Assembly (NCBI RefSeq): GCF_039905635.1
Contig: NZ_CP157000.1
Span: forward strand, 4,216,001-4,280,000
Direction: 5' to 3'
Source: Microbacterium sp. ProA8
GTDB taxonomy: Bacteria; Actinomycetota; Actinomycetes; Actinomycetales; Microbacteriaceae
DNA: 64,000 nucleotides
Part shown: positions 41,125 through 49,411 of the stretch, piece after piece
Layout of the letters: each line of letters begins with the position of its first letter
Numbering within the stretch: position 1 is the stretch's first letter
The notes under the pieces: generated by a model
The model's database searches: none
The model's input: only the letters and a program-made list of their open reading frames with translations
Told to the model about the DNA's origin: nothing
Made by a program: the position numbers and the translations under genes

Positions 41125-42285
41125 GTGGATCAGGGGGCATTGGACACGGCAGCCGGTCGCGCGAGTGCGCCTCCGTCCGTCGACGTGACCCCGTCCACCG
41201 TCGCCCCCGCACCGGAACAGCCTCTGATCCAGCCGCCGCGCAAGCCCCGCGGTCGAGGCCGTCTCGCGCTCGACCTCTCGCTTCTCGGCGGTGTCGGCCT
41301 TGTGCTGGTGGGCGCCGTGTTCGCCGCGTGGGGCGTGATCGAGCGTCAGTTCTACAGCCCGACGGCGTTCGTCGAGCGCTACGTCGACTACCTCGCCGAG
41401 GGCCGTGCCGCAGATGCGCTGACGGTGCCGGGCGTCGATGTGACGAGCGCCGACCTCGAGGCCGCCGGCCTCCCACCCACGGCGTCCGAGGCGCTGCTGC
41501 GCAGTGCCGCCCTCGCCCCGATCACCGACGTGGAGGTCGTGTCCGAGGAGCAGGACGGCGACATCACCCGCGTCACCATCGAGTACCGCGCCGGCCGCTA
41601 CGACGGCCGCACCACGTTCGCCGTCGAGCGCGACGGCTCGATCGGCCTCGCGCCCACCTGGCGCTTCGCGAAGAGCCCGCTGGCCGTCATGAACCTCGGC
41701 GTCACCGGCTCGATGGCGTTCGACGTGAACGGCTTCGAGATCGACAAGCGGCAGGTCTCACCGGAGGGGGCGGATGCCGATCCCGCCGCCCCGGTGTCGC
41801 TGCTGGTGTTCTCACCCGGCCTGTACTCGGTGTCGGTCGACACGGCGATCTCGAGCACCCCCGGGGTGGCCGTGCTCTCGGACAGCCCGTTCCGCGCGAT
41901 CCCCGTGAACGTGCAGGCGCAGCCCACCGAGCAGTTCCTCAACGTCGTGCAGGACGAGGTCGAGGAATTCCTCACCGCGTGCGCGACGCAGGAGGTGCTG
42001 CAGCCGACGGCGTGCCCGTTCGGCTACTTCGTGCAGGACCGCATCGCGTCGCTTCCCGCCTGGGATATCGTCACGCAGCCGACGGTCGCCGTGGAGCCCG
42101 ACGGCGCCGGCTGGTCGATCCTCCCCTCCGAGGCGGTCGCGCACATCGAGGTCGACATCCGCTCGATCTTCGACGGCAAGGTGCGCACCGTCTCTGAAGA
42201 CGTCCCGTTCATCGTCAAGGGCGCGATCACCGTGCGCCCCGACGGCAACGTGACCATCGTCGTGACAGGCCCCGACACCAACTGA
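41125..42285 (+). CDS. Single-pass membrane protein of unknown function
   Basis: 386 residues. A proline/alanine-rich cytoplasmic N-terminus (about 1-45, basic at KPRGRGR) precedes one transmembrane helix (about 49-71) and a 310-residue exported part. Two repeated alpha/beta-like units can be seen, each introduced by FVERYVDYLAEGR- and FLNVVQDEVEEFLTAC-type helices. One cysteine pair (CATQEVLQPTAC) may form a disulfide. No family name known to me. GTG start with -10 box TAGACT (41113-41118) exactly six bases upstream: leaderless. Confidence 0.75.
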   Translation: MDQGALDTAAGRASAPPSVDVTPSTVAPAPEQPLIQPPRKPRGRGRLALDLSLLGGVGLVLVGAVFAAWGVIERQFYSPTAFVERYVDYLAEGRAADALTVPGVDVTSADLEAAGLPPTASEALLRSAALAPITDVEVVSEEQDGDITRVTIEYRAGRYDGRTTFAVERDGSIGLAPTWRFAKSPLAVMNLGVTGSMAFDVNGFEIDKRQVSPEGADADPAAPVSLLVFSPGLYSVSVDTAISSTPGVAVLSDSPFRAIPVNVQAQPTEQFLNVVQDEVEEFLTACATQEVLQPTACPFGYFVQDRIASLPAWDIVTQPTVAVEPDGAGWSILPSEAVAHIEVDIRSIFDGKVRTVSEDVPFIVKGAITVRPDGNVTIVVTGPDTN

Positions 42286-42309
42286 CCCCGCGGGGGCTCA
42301 AGCGTGACC

Positions 42310-44295
42310 TCAGCGCCCGGAGCCGGCCTTGGCGTCCTTCTCGGCGAGTTCGGCCAGTCGGGCGTTGTAGGCCTCGAGCTCGGCGTCCCCCGTGCGGTCG
42401 GCGTGACGGTCGCGCCGCTTCGTCTCGCGGTCGTCGCTGCGGCTCCACTGGATGGCCACGGTGATCGCGAGGATGAGCGTCGGGATCTCGCCGATCGACC
42501 AGGCGATGCCGCCGCCGGTGTACTGGTCCTCGAGCGGGGTCGCACCCCAGGTGCGGCCCATCGAGCCGAACCACTCGCCGATCATCAGGCCCTCCTGCAT
42601 CATGATCGCGATGCCGAAGAAGGCGTGCATCGCCATGACGCCGATGAGCAGCAGCAGCCGCCCGGGGTAGGGCAGCCGGTAGGGGACCGGGTCGATGCCG
42701 ATGAGGGTCATCACGAAGAGATAGCCGGTGATGAGGAAGTGCGCGATCATCCACTCGTGCCCGAGGTGGTCGTACAGCGACCACCGGAACAGCTCGGTGT
42801 AGTAGAAGACCCAGAGGGATCCGACGAACAGCGCGGCGGCGACGAACGGGTTCGTCAGCACCTTGGCGACCGGTGAGTGCACCGCCCACAGGAGCCACTC
42901 GCGCCCGCCGCGCGTGCCGTCGTCGCGCTTGCGGATGGCCCGCGCCGCCAGCGTGATGGGCGCGCCGGGTACCAGCAGCAGCGGGATAGCCATGGTCAGC
43001 AGCATGTGCCCGACCATGTGCATGCTGAACAGGTAGTCCTGGTAGACGTTGATGACGCCGCCGGTCACCCAGACCAGCAGCAGCCAGCCGGCGACCCACA
43101 TGAGCGTGCGATAGACCGGCCACGCGTCGCCACGGCGACGCAGGCGCCAGACGCCCGCGAGGTAGAAGAAGATCGCGAACCCGGCCACCACGGCCCACAG
43201 CAGGTCGACGTTCCACGACGTGAGCCAGCGGTCGAGGGTCAGCTCGGGCGGCAGGGGCGCGCCGGTCAGGCGCTGGGCGGGCGTCGGGCTCTCCGGGATC
43301 AGCGCGGTGACCGGCGGAGGCGTGCGGGCGAGCGCGGCCGCCGCACCGCTCGCGGCGCCCATGAGCACGAGCTCGAACACGATGAGGGTCCAGAACGAGC
43401 GGGTCGCGCGGTCGGTGTCGCGCATGCGGCCGATGAGCCGCGTGCGGTACCAGGCGCCGAAGAGTCCGAGCGCGATCAGCGCGAGCACCTTCACGCCGAG
43501 GATCACACCGTAGGGCGAGACGAGCGCCGACCAGTCCTGCAGTCCGATGGCGGCGCGCACCGTGCCCGAGACCGCGACGACCGCGAACGCGGCGAGCGCG
43601 ATGCTCGAGTAGCGCCCGACCGTCGCGACGCTGTCGTCGCGCGACTGCAGCGGCCGCACGATCACGATGAGCAGCAGCCCGCCCAGCCACACCGCCGCAG
43701 CGATGATGTGCAGGATCAGCGCCGTCATCGCCTCGTGATGGAACGCCTCCTCACCGGAGTGTCCCTGCGTGCCCATCGGGACGAGGGATGCCGCGGCGAG
43801 CAGCGCGACGAAGAAGGTCGCGGTCCATGACCTCACGGCGAACGTGAGCACGGTGAGCGCGGCGCCGGCGAGCGTGGTGATGAGCCAGGTGCGGCCGACC
43901 TCGGTCTCGACGATGTAGCGGCCGAGCTGCGCGCCGAATTCCGGGCCCATGCTGATGACGGGGTTGAACGCGTCGACGAAGGTCAGGAAGCCGGTCGCCG
44001 CAGCGGCGATCGTGAACACCGCCGCCGAGATGGACGCGGTGTCGAGGGCGGTGTCGAACTCGCGCTCGCCGGCGCGCAGGGCGAACAGCGCGGTGACCAG
44101 CACCCCGAGCATGCCGGCGGCGGAGATGTTGACGAGCAGCTTCGCCGTGGGCAGCCCCCACCGCACGAACGGTCCGGGATCCGCGATCGCGAGCGGGGCG
44201 GTGCCGCCGCCGAACGCCAGCGCCCACGCCATCACCGCGAGCGCGGCCACGACGAGGAGTGCGGGCCCGGCGGCCCGCAGGGCGCGGGGGTTCAC
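42310..44295 (-). CDS. CopD-CtaG fusion: copper resistance/cytochrome oxidase assembly membrane protein
   Basis: 661 residues, about 14-15 transmembrane helices. The N-terminal half (to about 330) is CopD-like (HHEAMTALILHIIAAAVWLGGL carries likely copper-ligand histidines). The C-terminal half (about 360-640) is a CtaG/caa3-type assembly factor (LFSMHMVGHMLLTMAIPLLL, GHEWMIAHFLITGYLF, AMHAFFGIAIMM). The fusion is common in actinobacteria and supports copper supply to cytochrome c oxidase. GTG start with TAGGCT (44302-44307, minus strand) six bases upstream. Confidence 0.92.
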   Translation of the reverse strand: MNPRALRAAGPALLVVAALAVMAWALAFGGGTAPLAIADPGPFVRWGLPTAKLLVNISAAGMLGVLVTALFALRAGEREFDTALDTASISAAVFTIAAAATGFLTFVDAFNPVISMGPEFGAQLGRYIVETEVGRTWLITTLAGAALTVLTFAVRSWTATFFVALLAAASLVPMGTQGHSGEEAFHHEAMTALILHIIAAAVWLGGLLLIVIVRPLQSRDDSVATVGRYSSIALAAFAVVAVSGTVRAAIGLQDWSALVSPYGVILGVKVLALIALGLFGAWYRTRLIGRMRDTDRATRSFWTLIVFELVLMGAASGAAAALARTPPPVTALIPESPTPAQRLTGAPLPPELTLDRWLTSWNVDLLWAVVAGFAIFFYLAGVWRLRRRGDAWPVYRTLMWVAGWLLLVWVTGGVINVYQDYLFSMHMVGHMLLTMAIPLLLVPGAPITLAARAIRKRDDGTRGGREWLLWAVHSPVAKVLTNPFVAAALFVGSLWVFYYTELFRWSLYDHLGHEWMIAHFLITGYLFVMTLIGIDPVPYRLPYPGRLLLLIGVMAMHAFFGIAIMMQEGLMIGEWFGSMGRTWGATPLEDQYTGGGIAWSIGEIPTLILAITVAIQWSRSDDRETKRRDRHADRTGDAELEAYNARLAELAEKDAKAGSGR

Positions 44296-44321
44296 CGTAC
44301 CAGCCTACGTTGCCGGATTCC

Positions 44322-44459
44322 GGTCGTTGAGCGAGCGAGGAACGAGCGAGACGAAACGCGGTGGCCAGCGGGCGGCCAGGGTTCGTTCGTGCGCTCGAGG
44401 CGTTTCGTCTCGCTCGCTGGCGCTCGCTCGCTCAACGACCGGGGGTCGTTGAGCGAGGA
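44322..44459. repeat. Dispersed palindromic repeat, copies C (intergenic cluster)
   Basis: One forward copy at 44322-44359, one inverted copy at about 44397-44440 and a partial third copy at 44441-44459, separated by unrelated spacer. This is the only intergenic site and gives the cleanest view of the unit: GTCGTTGAGCGAGCGAGG then AACGAGCGAGACGAAACG. It occupies most of the 44296-44538 gap. Confidence 0.9.
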
Positions 44460-44485
44460 CCTGCGGCATGTGGCCCGCACACGCA

Positions 44486-44522
44486 GGAGAGGGGATGCCG
44501 CGAGTCGCGGCATCCCCTCTCC
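44486..44522 (-). terminator. Strong terminator of the HU gene
   Basis: A 17-bp perfect stem (44486-44502 with 44506-44522) and loop AGT, 17 bp past the HU stop codon. The stem contains GGATGCCG and its complement. Confidence 0.75.
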
Positions 44523-44538
44523 GGAGGTCTGCGTGGAA

Positions 44539-44826
44539 TTACTTGACGGCAGCCTTGAGCTTCGAGCCGGCCGTGACCTTGACGCGCTTGCCCGCGGGGA
44601 TCTTGATCTCTTCGCCCGTCTGCGGGTTGCGACCCGTACGAGCGGAGGTGGCGACCTGCTCGAAGGCGATCCAGCCCGGGATCGCGACCTTGCTGCCCGC
44701 GGCGACCGCGTCGGAGACGGTGGAGAAGAGGGAGTCGAGCACGCCCGAGACGGCCGACTGGCTCTGGCCGGTCGCGCTCGCGATGCTTGCGACGAGTTCG
44801 GTCTTGGTGATGGTCTTGTCGGCCAT
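44539..44826 (-). CDS. hup: HU-family DNA-binding protein
   Basis: 95 residues. ADKTITKTELVASIASATGQ at the N-terminus, the DNA-binding beta arm ARTGRNPQTGEEIKIPAGKR, and a lysine-ended tail. It is the short HU form without the long Lys/Ala tail of mycobacterial HupB. Histone-like DNA bending and nucleoid compaction. GGAGG lies nine bases before the ATG. The leader contains a small palindrome (44939-44958). Confidence 0.97.
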   Translation of the reverse strand: MADKTITKTELVASIASATGQSQSAVSGVLDSLFSTVSDAVAAGSKVAIPGWIAFEQVATSARTGRNPQTGEEIKIPAGKRVKVTAGSKLKAAVK

Positions 44827-44938
44827 TGGTATGTCCTCCAAAGACAGCGGGTGCCGTCTTGTCATTGCTGGGACCGGATGGCTTCGCCCCCGGCTGGTCT
44901 GTTCGACCGGGACCGAATGTACCCGACATGGCCGACAG

Positions 44939-44958
44939 ATCCGCGTATTTTCGCGGAT
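44939..44958 (-). promoter_or_regulatory. Palindrome in the HU upstream region
   Basis: ATCCGCG (44939-44945) and CGCGGAT (44952-44958) flank TATTTT, an AT-rich centre rare in this sequence. It lies about 115 bp before the HU start; it might be an operator or part of the promoter. Confidence 0.35.
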
Positions 44959-45055
44959 TTCTGCGGATTCGGGCCGCGTGTCGTGTGACGGGAGTGACGG
45001 ATGTGACTGTTGTGGTGTCGATCGCCGAACTGTGGCAGCCCCGTCGGCGGGCGCC

Positions 45056-45652
45056 TCAGCCTCGCCGGGCCGCCGCGATGACGTCCCGCGCCGTGCGCGC
45101 GAAGGCGGGGCCGACGCGGTCTTGGCCGTCGAGGTAGCCGCCCACGAGTGCGGCATCGCGCAGCAGCACGAGGGATGCGGCGACCTCGTCGGGATCGCGC
45201 AGCCCGGCGCCCTCGGCGAGTTGGCGGAGAGTCCCGCGGAACCACTCGCGGTGATCGGCGATCAGCTCGCGGACCGGTCCTTCGGAGGGGTATTCGGCCG
45301 CTGCGTTGATGAAGGGGCAGCCGCGCGTGTGGCGGTCGCGGATGTCCTGCTCGATGCCGGCCACGACGAGGTCGAGCAGCACGTCCGGGTCGTCCGACAC
45401 CTGGGCCGCCTCGGCGAACAGGGAGCGCAGCCCGCGGTCCTCGCCCTCCAGATAGGCGAGCACGAGGCCCTCCTTGCCGGCGAAGTGCTTGTACATCGTC
45501 GCGCGCGTGACACCGGCCACCTCGACGATCCGGTCGACGCCGACCGAGTGGATGCCCTCGTTGTAGAAGAGGTCGGTGGCCGCCTGAAGAAGCCGCTCGC
45601 GTGCTGGTGATGACGTGCGTGCCGCGTTCGTCGCGGCGACGGTGGTGCTCAT
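45056..45652 (-). CDS. TetR-family transcriptional regulator
   Basis: 198 residues. The HTH is at about 20-65 (RERLLQAATDLFYNEGIHSV, EVAGVTRATMYKHFAGKEGL), followed by a helical ligand domain with HTRGCPFINAAAEYP, typical of TetR proteins of the YxaF/LmrA kind. It is divergent from the alpha/beta hydrolase gene and a 20-bp inverted repeat lies between them. It should repress the hydrolase and perhaps itself. Confidence 0.92.
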   Translation of the reverse strand: MSTTVAATNAARTSSPARERLLQAATDLFYNEGIHSVGVDRIVEVAGVTRATMYKHFAGKEGLVLAYLEGEDRGLRSLFAEAAQVSDDPDVLLDLVVAGIEQDIRDRHTRGCPFINAAAEYPSEGPVRELIADHREWFRGTLRQLAEGAGLRDPDEVAASLVLLRDAALVGGYLDGQDRVGPAFARTARDVIAAARRG

Positions 45653-45769
45653 GGATCCCCCTCGAGTGCTTCCATCGTGCCATCGTTTCTGCCCGCTGAC
45701 CGGGGCAAGGAGCCGGCGCACCCCTGGCTGAGCGGAATCTTCGCGAAAAAACCTGGGAATACTCTTGCG

Positions 45770-45789
45770 TAGATAGAACGTTCGGTCTA
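45770..45789. promoter_or_regulatory. TetR operator candidate
   Basis: TAGATAGAACGTTCGGTCTA is palindromic at 16 of 20 positions (TAGAnnGAACGTTCnnTCTA). It lies in the 233-bp divergent gap between the TetR gene and the hydrolase. Confidence 0.7.
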
Positions 45790-45885
45790 CTGTCAGGATA
45801 CATCAGCCGGAGACACACCAGGATCCGCAACTGACGTCACCGCAGGAGCACCGCACCACCACCGCCACACCCCAAGGAGCACGAA

Positions 45886-46740
45886 ATGGACACCACGACC
45901 AAGACCCCCATCGTCCTCATCCACGGACTCTGGATGACGCCCAAGAGCTGGGACACCTGGGCCGAGCGCTTCCGCGCCGCAGGCCACCAGGTCATCGTCC
46001 CCGGCTGGCCCGGGATCGACGACCGCACGGTCGAGGACATCCGCAACAACCCCGAAGCCCTGAAGGGGATCGGCCTCAAGCAGATCGCCGACAACTACGA
46101 GCGCATCATCCGCGAGCTGCCCGAGAAGCCGATCATCATGGGCCACTCCTTCGGCGGTGTCCTCACCCAGATGCTCGCCGATCGCGGCCTCGGCGTCGCT
46201 TACGTCGGCGTCGCCCCGGGACAGACCGCCGGCGTCACCGCGCTCCCGCTCTCGACGCTCTGGACCGGCACGCCGATCCTCGCGAACCCCTTCGGCAAGA
46301 ACGGCGCCAAGCCGCTGTCGAAGCGCCACTTCCACTTCACCTTCGGCAACGACCTGCCCCGCGAGGAGTCCGACAAGCTCTGGGAGGAGTTCGCCGTGAA
46401 CTCCTACAACCGGGTCTTCTTCGAAGGAGTCCTGTCGGTGCTCAACGAGAAGGGCGGCGTCACGCACGTCGATTACGCCCGCACCGACCGCGCCCCGCTC
46501 CTCATCATCACGGGCGAGATCGACCACGTCGTGCCGCCGGCCATCGGCGAGGCGATCGTGAAGAAGTACAAGAAGTCCGGGAGCCCCGCCGTCGTCGACT
46601 ACAAGACGTACCCGGGTCGCACCCACCGCCTGGTCAGCCAGGACGGCTGGGAGGAGATCGCGGACTACGCCCTCGAGTGGGCGACGACGCACCAGATGCG
46701 CGAAACGGAGCAGGCTCCCGAGACGGAGGCGGCGCAGTAA
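45886..46740 (+). CDS. Alpha/beta hydrolase
   Basis: 284 residues. N-terminal PIVLIHGLWMTPKSWDTWAE (oxyanion HG), nucleophile elbow GHSFGG near residue 88, acid in TGEIDHVVPP and catalytic His in GRTHRLVSQ. Probably an esterase or haloperoxidase-like enzyme; substrate unknown. AAGGAGCACGAA precedes the ATG. The gene has unusually uniform, optimal codons (AAGAAGTACAAGAAGTCC stretch) compared with its neighbours, hinting at high expression when the TetR protein is released. Confidence 0.9.
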   Translation: MDTTTKTPIVLIHGLWMTPKSWDTWAERFRAAGHQVIVPGWPGIDDRTVEDIRNNPEALKGIGLKQIADNYERIIRELPEKPIIMGHSFGGVLTQMLADRGLGVAYVGVAPGQTAGVTALPLSTLWTGTPILANPFGKNGAKPLSKRHFHFTFGNDLPREESDKLWEEFAVNSYNRVFFEGVLSVLNEKGGVTHVDYARTDRAPLLIITGEIDHVVPPAIGEAIVKKYKKSGSPAVVDYKTYPGRTHRLVSQDGWEEIADYALEWATTHQMRETEQAPETEAAQ

Positions 46741-46851
46741 TCGGATGCCCCGCCCCGCGCCGACGGGAGACCACCCCGCCGTCGAGGCTCCAGTCACCTG
46801 GCGCTTCCACGGTCGGGTGGTGCCCCGGCCGGTGTCCGCGGTGGGACGCAC

Positions 46852-46881
46852 AGGCCCGGGGCTCGTCAGAGCCCCGGGCCT
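46852..46881. terminator. Bidirectional terminator
   Basis: AGGCCCGGGGCTC (46852-46864) pairs perfectly with 46869-46881 around GTCA and is followed by TTT, between convergent hydrolase and esterase genes. Confidence 0.75.
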
Positions 46882-46914
46882 TTCGCGTGAGTGGAACCGC
46901 CCCCGGCGTCCGCG

Positions 46915-48048
46915 TCAGGTGTTCAGACGGCGCAGAGCGGCGACGACGTCGTCATGCCAGCGCCGTGCGGCAGGAAGGGCACCGGTGAAGATGGGGGTGT
47001 CGTGCGTCACGCCCTGGTAGCGCACGACGCTGGCATCGACGCCCGCCCGCCGCAGCGCCGCACCGTAGGCATCGCCGTCGCCGCGCAGCGGGTCGTACTC
47101 GGCGGTGAGGATCACCGCCGGCGGCAGCCCTTCGTGGGATGCGGCGAGGAGGGGCGAGGCGAACGGCTCGTACGCGTCCGCAGGCCGGCGCAAGTACGTG
47201 TTCGCGACCGAACGCAACTCGCGCATCGCGATGAAGCGGGGGATTCCGAGGGGCCGGGTCGCCCGCAGATCGAGGTGGCGCCCTGTCAGATCGACCACCG
47301 GCACCTCGAGCAGCTGCAGCCGCAGCGGAAGGCCGGCGCGCTCCCGGTTCACCAGGGTGACCGCTGCGGCGAGGTTCGCCCCGGCCGACACCCCGGCGAT
47401 CGCGATGCGCCGGCGGTCGATGCCGAGGTCGCCCGCCGAGGCGAAGAGCCACTCGAGGGCTGCGTACGCCTGCTCGACGGCCACCGGGTACTGATGCTCG
47501 GGAGCGAGCGCGTAGTCGACCGCGGCCACCACGACGCCGGCATCGAGGGCGCGACGGCGATTCGCGGCATCCGTCGTCGGATAGCCGATGCCGCCGATGC
47601 GGAAGGCTCCGCCGAACAGGGAGAGAACGCCGGGGATCCCCTGCGGGGGAGCATCGGCGGGATCCGGGTGGTACACGCGCACCCGCACGTCCGGCTGCCC
47701 GGGCACCTCGACGATGTGTTCCGTGGTGCGGATCCGCGTCCCAGCCGTGCCCACCTTGTGCAGTTCGCGGCGGTCCCATGCCAGCGCCGCCTTGCGGTGC
47801 CGGGCACGCGCGCGAGCGCGGGGCCCCAGCGGCGGCTTCGTGGCCGCGGATGCCGGGGGTGCGACGTCCTCCGATTGCTGCGCCGTCTTCGGCGCCGGAC
47901 CCCCGCCGCCCATCCCCATCGCCGGCGCCGGCCCCCGGGCGAACGGCCACAGCGCGCTCAGCCGCGAACGCACCGAGCCCAGCGCCTGGTCGAAGAGGTA
48001 CTTGCGATGCACCCGCAGTCGCTCTTCGAAGAACGGATCAAGATCCAC
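46915..48048 (-). CDS. Alpha/beta hydrolase, hormone-sensitive-lipase-like
   Basis: 377 residues. An N-terminal extension of about 110 residues (disordered, GMGGGGPAPKTAQQS) precedes the hydrolase domain. The oxyanion loop is FGGAFRIGG in place of HGGG, the nucleophile elbow is GVSAGANLAAA, the acid is in TAEYDPLRGDGD and the His is in VTHDTPIFTGA. Probably an esterase of the HSL group. GTG at 48048 with GGGAGG seven bases upstream is preferred over the frame start at 48150. Confidence 0.87.
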   Translation of the reverse strand: MDLDPFFEERLRVHRKYLFDQALGSVRSRLSALWPFARGPAPAMGMGGGGPAPKTAQQSEDVAPPASAATKPPLGPRARARARHRKAALAWDRRELHKVGTAGTRIRTTEHIVEVPGQPDVRVRVYHPDPADAPPQGIPGVLSLFGGAFRIGGIGYPTTDAANRRRALDAGVVVAAVDYALAPEHQYPVAVEQAYAALEWLFASAGDLGIDRRRIAIAGVSAGANLAAAVTLVNRERAGLPLRLQLLEVPVVDLTGRHLDLRATRPLGIPRFIAMRELRSVANTYLRRPADAYEPFASPLLAASHEGLPPAVILTAEYDPLRGDGDAYGAALRRAGVDASVVRYQGVTHDTPIFTGALPAARRWHDDVVAALRRLNT

Positions 48049-48274
48049 CGGCCCTCCCGTGTCGACAGACTCAGAGCTTAGGACGGCGGTGCGGTGCGCG
48101 CCCCGGGCTTGACGAGAGCCGGATGGGGACTTCCAGCCGTCCCGCAGCACGTGTCCGGAGTCGAGGCAGGGGATTCGCGGCGAAACCGGGGGCGACGCCC
48201 TCGGTCTCGGCGCAGATCCCCTGGCTCGGCGCGCAGGCGGCGCGCGGGCGGCGCGCAGGGCGCCCCCAGAGACG

Positions 48275-48314
48275 CGAGAAGGCCCGCAGTTCCGAGGAAC
48301 TGCGGGCCTTCTCG
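48275..48314 (-). terminator. Terminator of the L28-L33-S14 operon
   Basis: A 19-bp perfect stem (48275-48293 with 48296-48314) just after the S14 stop codon. The rest of 48049-48325 (about 225 bp) shows no gene. Confidence 0.8.
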
Positions 48315-48325
48315 TAAGCGGGTGC

Positions 48326-48631
48326 TTACCAGCTGGACTTGGTCACGCCGGGCAGCTCGCCACGGTGCGCCATGTCACGGAAGCGGACACGCGAGATGCC
48401 GAACTTCGTGAGGACACCGCGGGGGCGGCCGTCGATGACGTCGCGTGAGCGCAGGCGGACCGGCGACGCGTTGCGGGGCAGCTTCTGCAGGCCCACGCGA
48501 GCGGCTTCGCGCTCCTCGTCGGTCGACGTCGGCGAGACGAGCGCCTTCTTCAGCTCGGCGCGCTTGGCGGCGTAGCGGTCGACGATTTCCTGGCGCTGCT
48601 TGTTGCGCGCGATCTTGCTCTTCTTAGCCAT
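48326..48631 (-). CDS. rpsN: 30S ribosomal protein S14, zinc-free type
   Basis: 101 residues: [20 protein letters not shown] at the start and [37 protein letters not shown] at the end. This is the long form without the two CxxC zinc motifs. In many actinobacteria zinc-free S14, L28 and L33 replace zinc forms when zinc is scarce. Here they lie together, with S14 three bases after the L33 stop. Confidence 0.97.
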   Translation of the reverse strand: MAKKSKIARNKQRQEIVDRYAAKRAELKKALVSPTSTDEEREAARVGLQKLPRNASPVRLRSRDVIDGRPRGVLTKFGISRVRFRDMAHRGELPGVTKSSW

Positions 48632-48634
48632 GGA

Positions 48635-48805
48635 TCAACGCTCCTCTCGGAATTCGACGTGCTTGCGGATCACCGGGTCGTACTTCTTCAGCACGATGCG
48701 GTCGGGGTTGTTGCGGCGGTTCTTGCGCGTGACGTAGGTGTAACCCGTGCCGGCGGTCGAACGCAGCTTGATGATCGGACGGACGTCCTGTGCCTTCTTG
48801 GCCAT
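48635..48805 (-). CDS. rpmG: 50S ribosomal protein L33, zinc-free type
   Basis: 56 residues, [20 protein letters not shown], then [20 protein letters not shown] and the end HVEFREER. The CxxC pairs of the zinc form are absent. Its ATG overlaps the L28 stop (TGATG) and it is followed after three bases by S14, so all three are co-translated. GTC/TTCC-rich spacing gives no separate promoter. Confidence 0.96.
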   Translation of the reverse strand: MAKKAQDVRPIIKLRSTAGTGYTYVTRKNRRNNPDRIVLKKYDPVIRKHVEFREER

Positions 48806-49041
48806 CAGAGCTTCACACCCTTCGCCTGGAGGTCACGGACCACGGACTCGATGCCACGGGCGTCGATGACCTTGATGCCCTTGGCGGACACGTTGAGCTT
48901 GATGTTGCGACCCAGCGACGGAACGAAGTAGGTCTTCTTCTGCACGTTCGGGTCGAAGCGGCGCTTCGTCCGGCGGTGCGAGTGCGAGATGTTGTGACCG
49001 AAGCCGGGAACTGCTCCAGTCACCTGGCACACTGCTGCCAT
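48805..49041 (-). CDS. rpmB: 50S ribosomal protein L28
   Basis: 78 residues, [20 protein letters not shown] then [20 protein letters not shown]. Only one cysteine (C5) remains where zinc-type L28 has CxxC, so this is the zinc-free kind. First gene of the operon; GGAGAC lies before the ATG. A -10-like TAGACT lies near 49187 on the minus strand. I find no Zur-type box in the 370-bp divergent region 49042-49411. Confidence 0.96.
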   Translation of the reverse strand: MAAVCQVTGAVPGFGHNISHSHRRTKRRFDPNVQKKTYFVPSLGRNIKLNVSAKGIKVIDARGIESVVRDLQAKGVKL

Positions 49042-49235
49042 GGTGATGTCTCCTTAGTACCGTGGAGCCGGACGGCCCCACCCAAGATCCCTTGTCTGCA
49101 TCCCGCGTTCGATCCGGCCGGTGAAGGCCCTGATCTGGGAGGGATGCGAACTGCGTGCTGGAGTGCGCGCAGACGAAGAGTCAGTCTAGCACGGACGGCG
49201 TGTCGGCCTTGACTCCGGGCGGAACGGCCCACAAT

Positions 49236-49250
49236 GTGTCCAACGGACAC
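49236..49250. promoter_or_regulatory. Inverted repeat in the divergent rpmB/49412 region
   Basis: GTGTCC (49236-49241) and GGACAC (49245-49250) flank AAC, downstream of TTGACT (49209-49214). It is the only notable symmetry in the 370-bp gap, and may be an operator for the large membrane protein gene. Confidence 0.35.
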
Positions 49251-49411
49251 CGCCGGCACAATGCTCCCCCCATATTCCGGCGCGGGAATCCTTCATGACA
49301 GGACGGCCAACGGCGGCCGTCCGCACGGTGCCGACCACTGCGGTTCTCTACAACTTCTCGCGGCGGCGGGCGGTCGCGGTGGAACATGTTCGTCAAATCG
49401 GGGGAGAGGCG

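Noticed and set aside
49042..49411. Zur box or riboswitch upstream of rpmB or the giant membrane protein gene
   Set aside because: No AT-rich palindrome like the znuA site and no conserved riboswitch core could be found; only a GTGTCC/GGACAC repeat is present.
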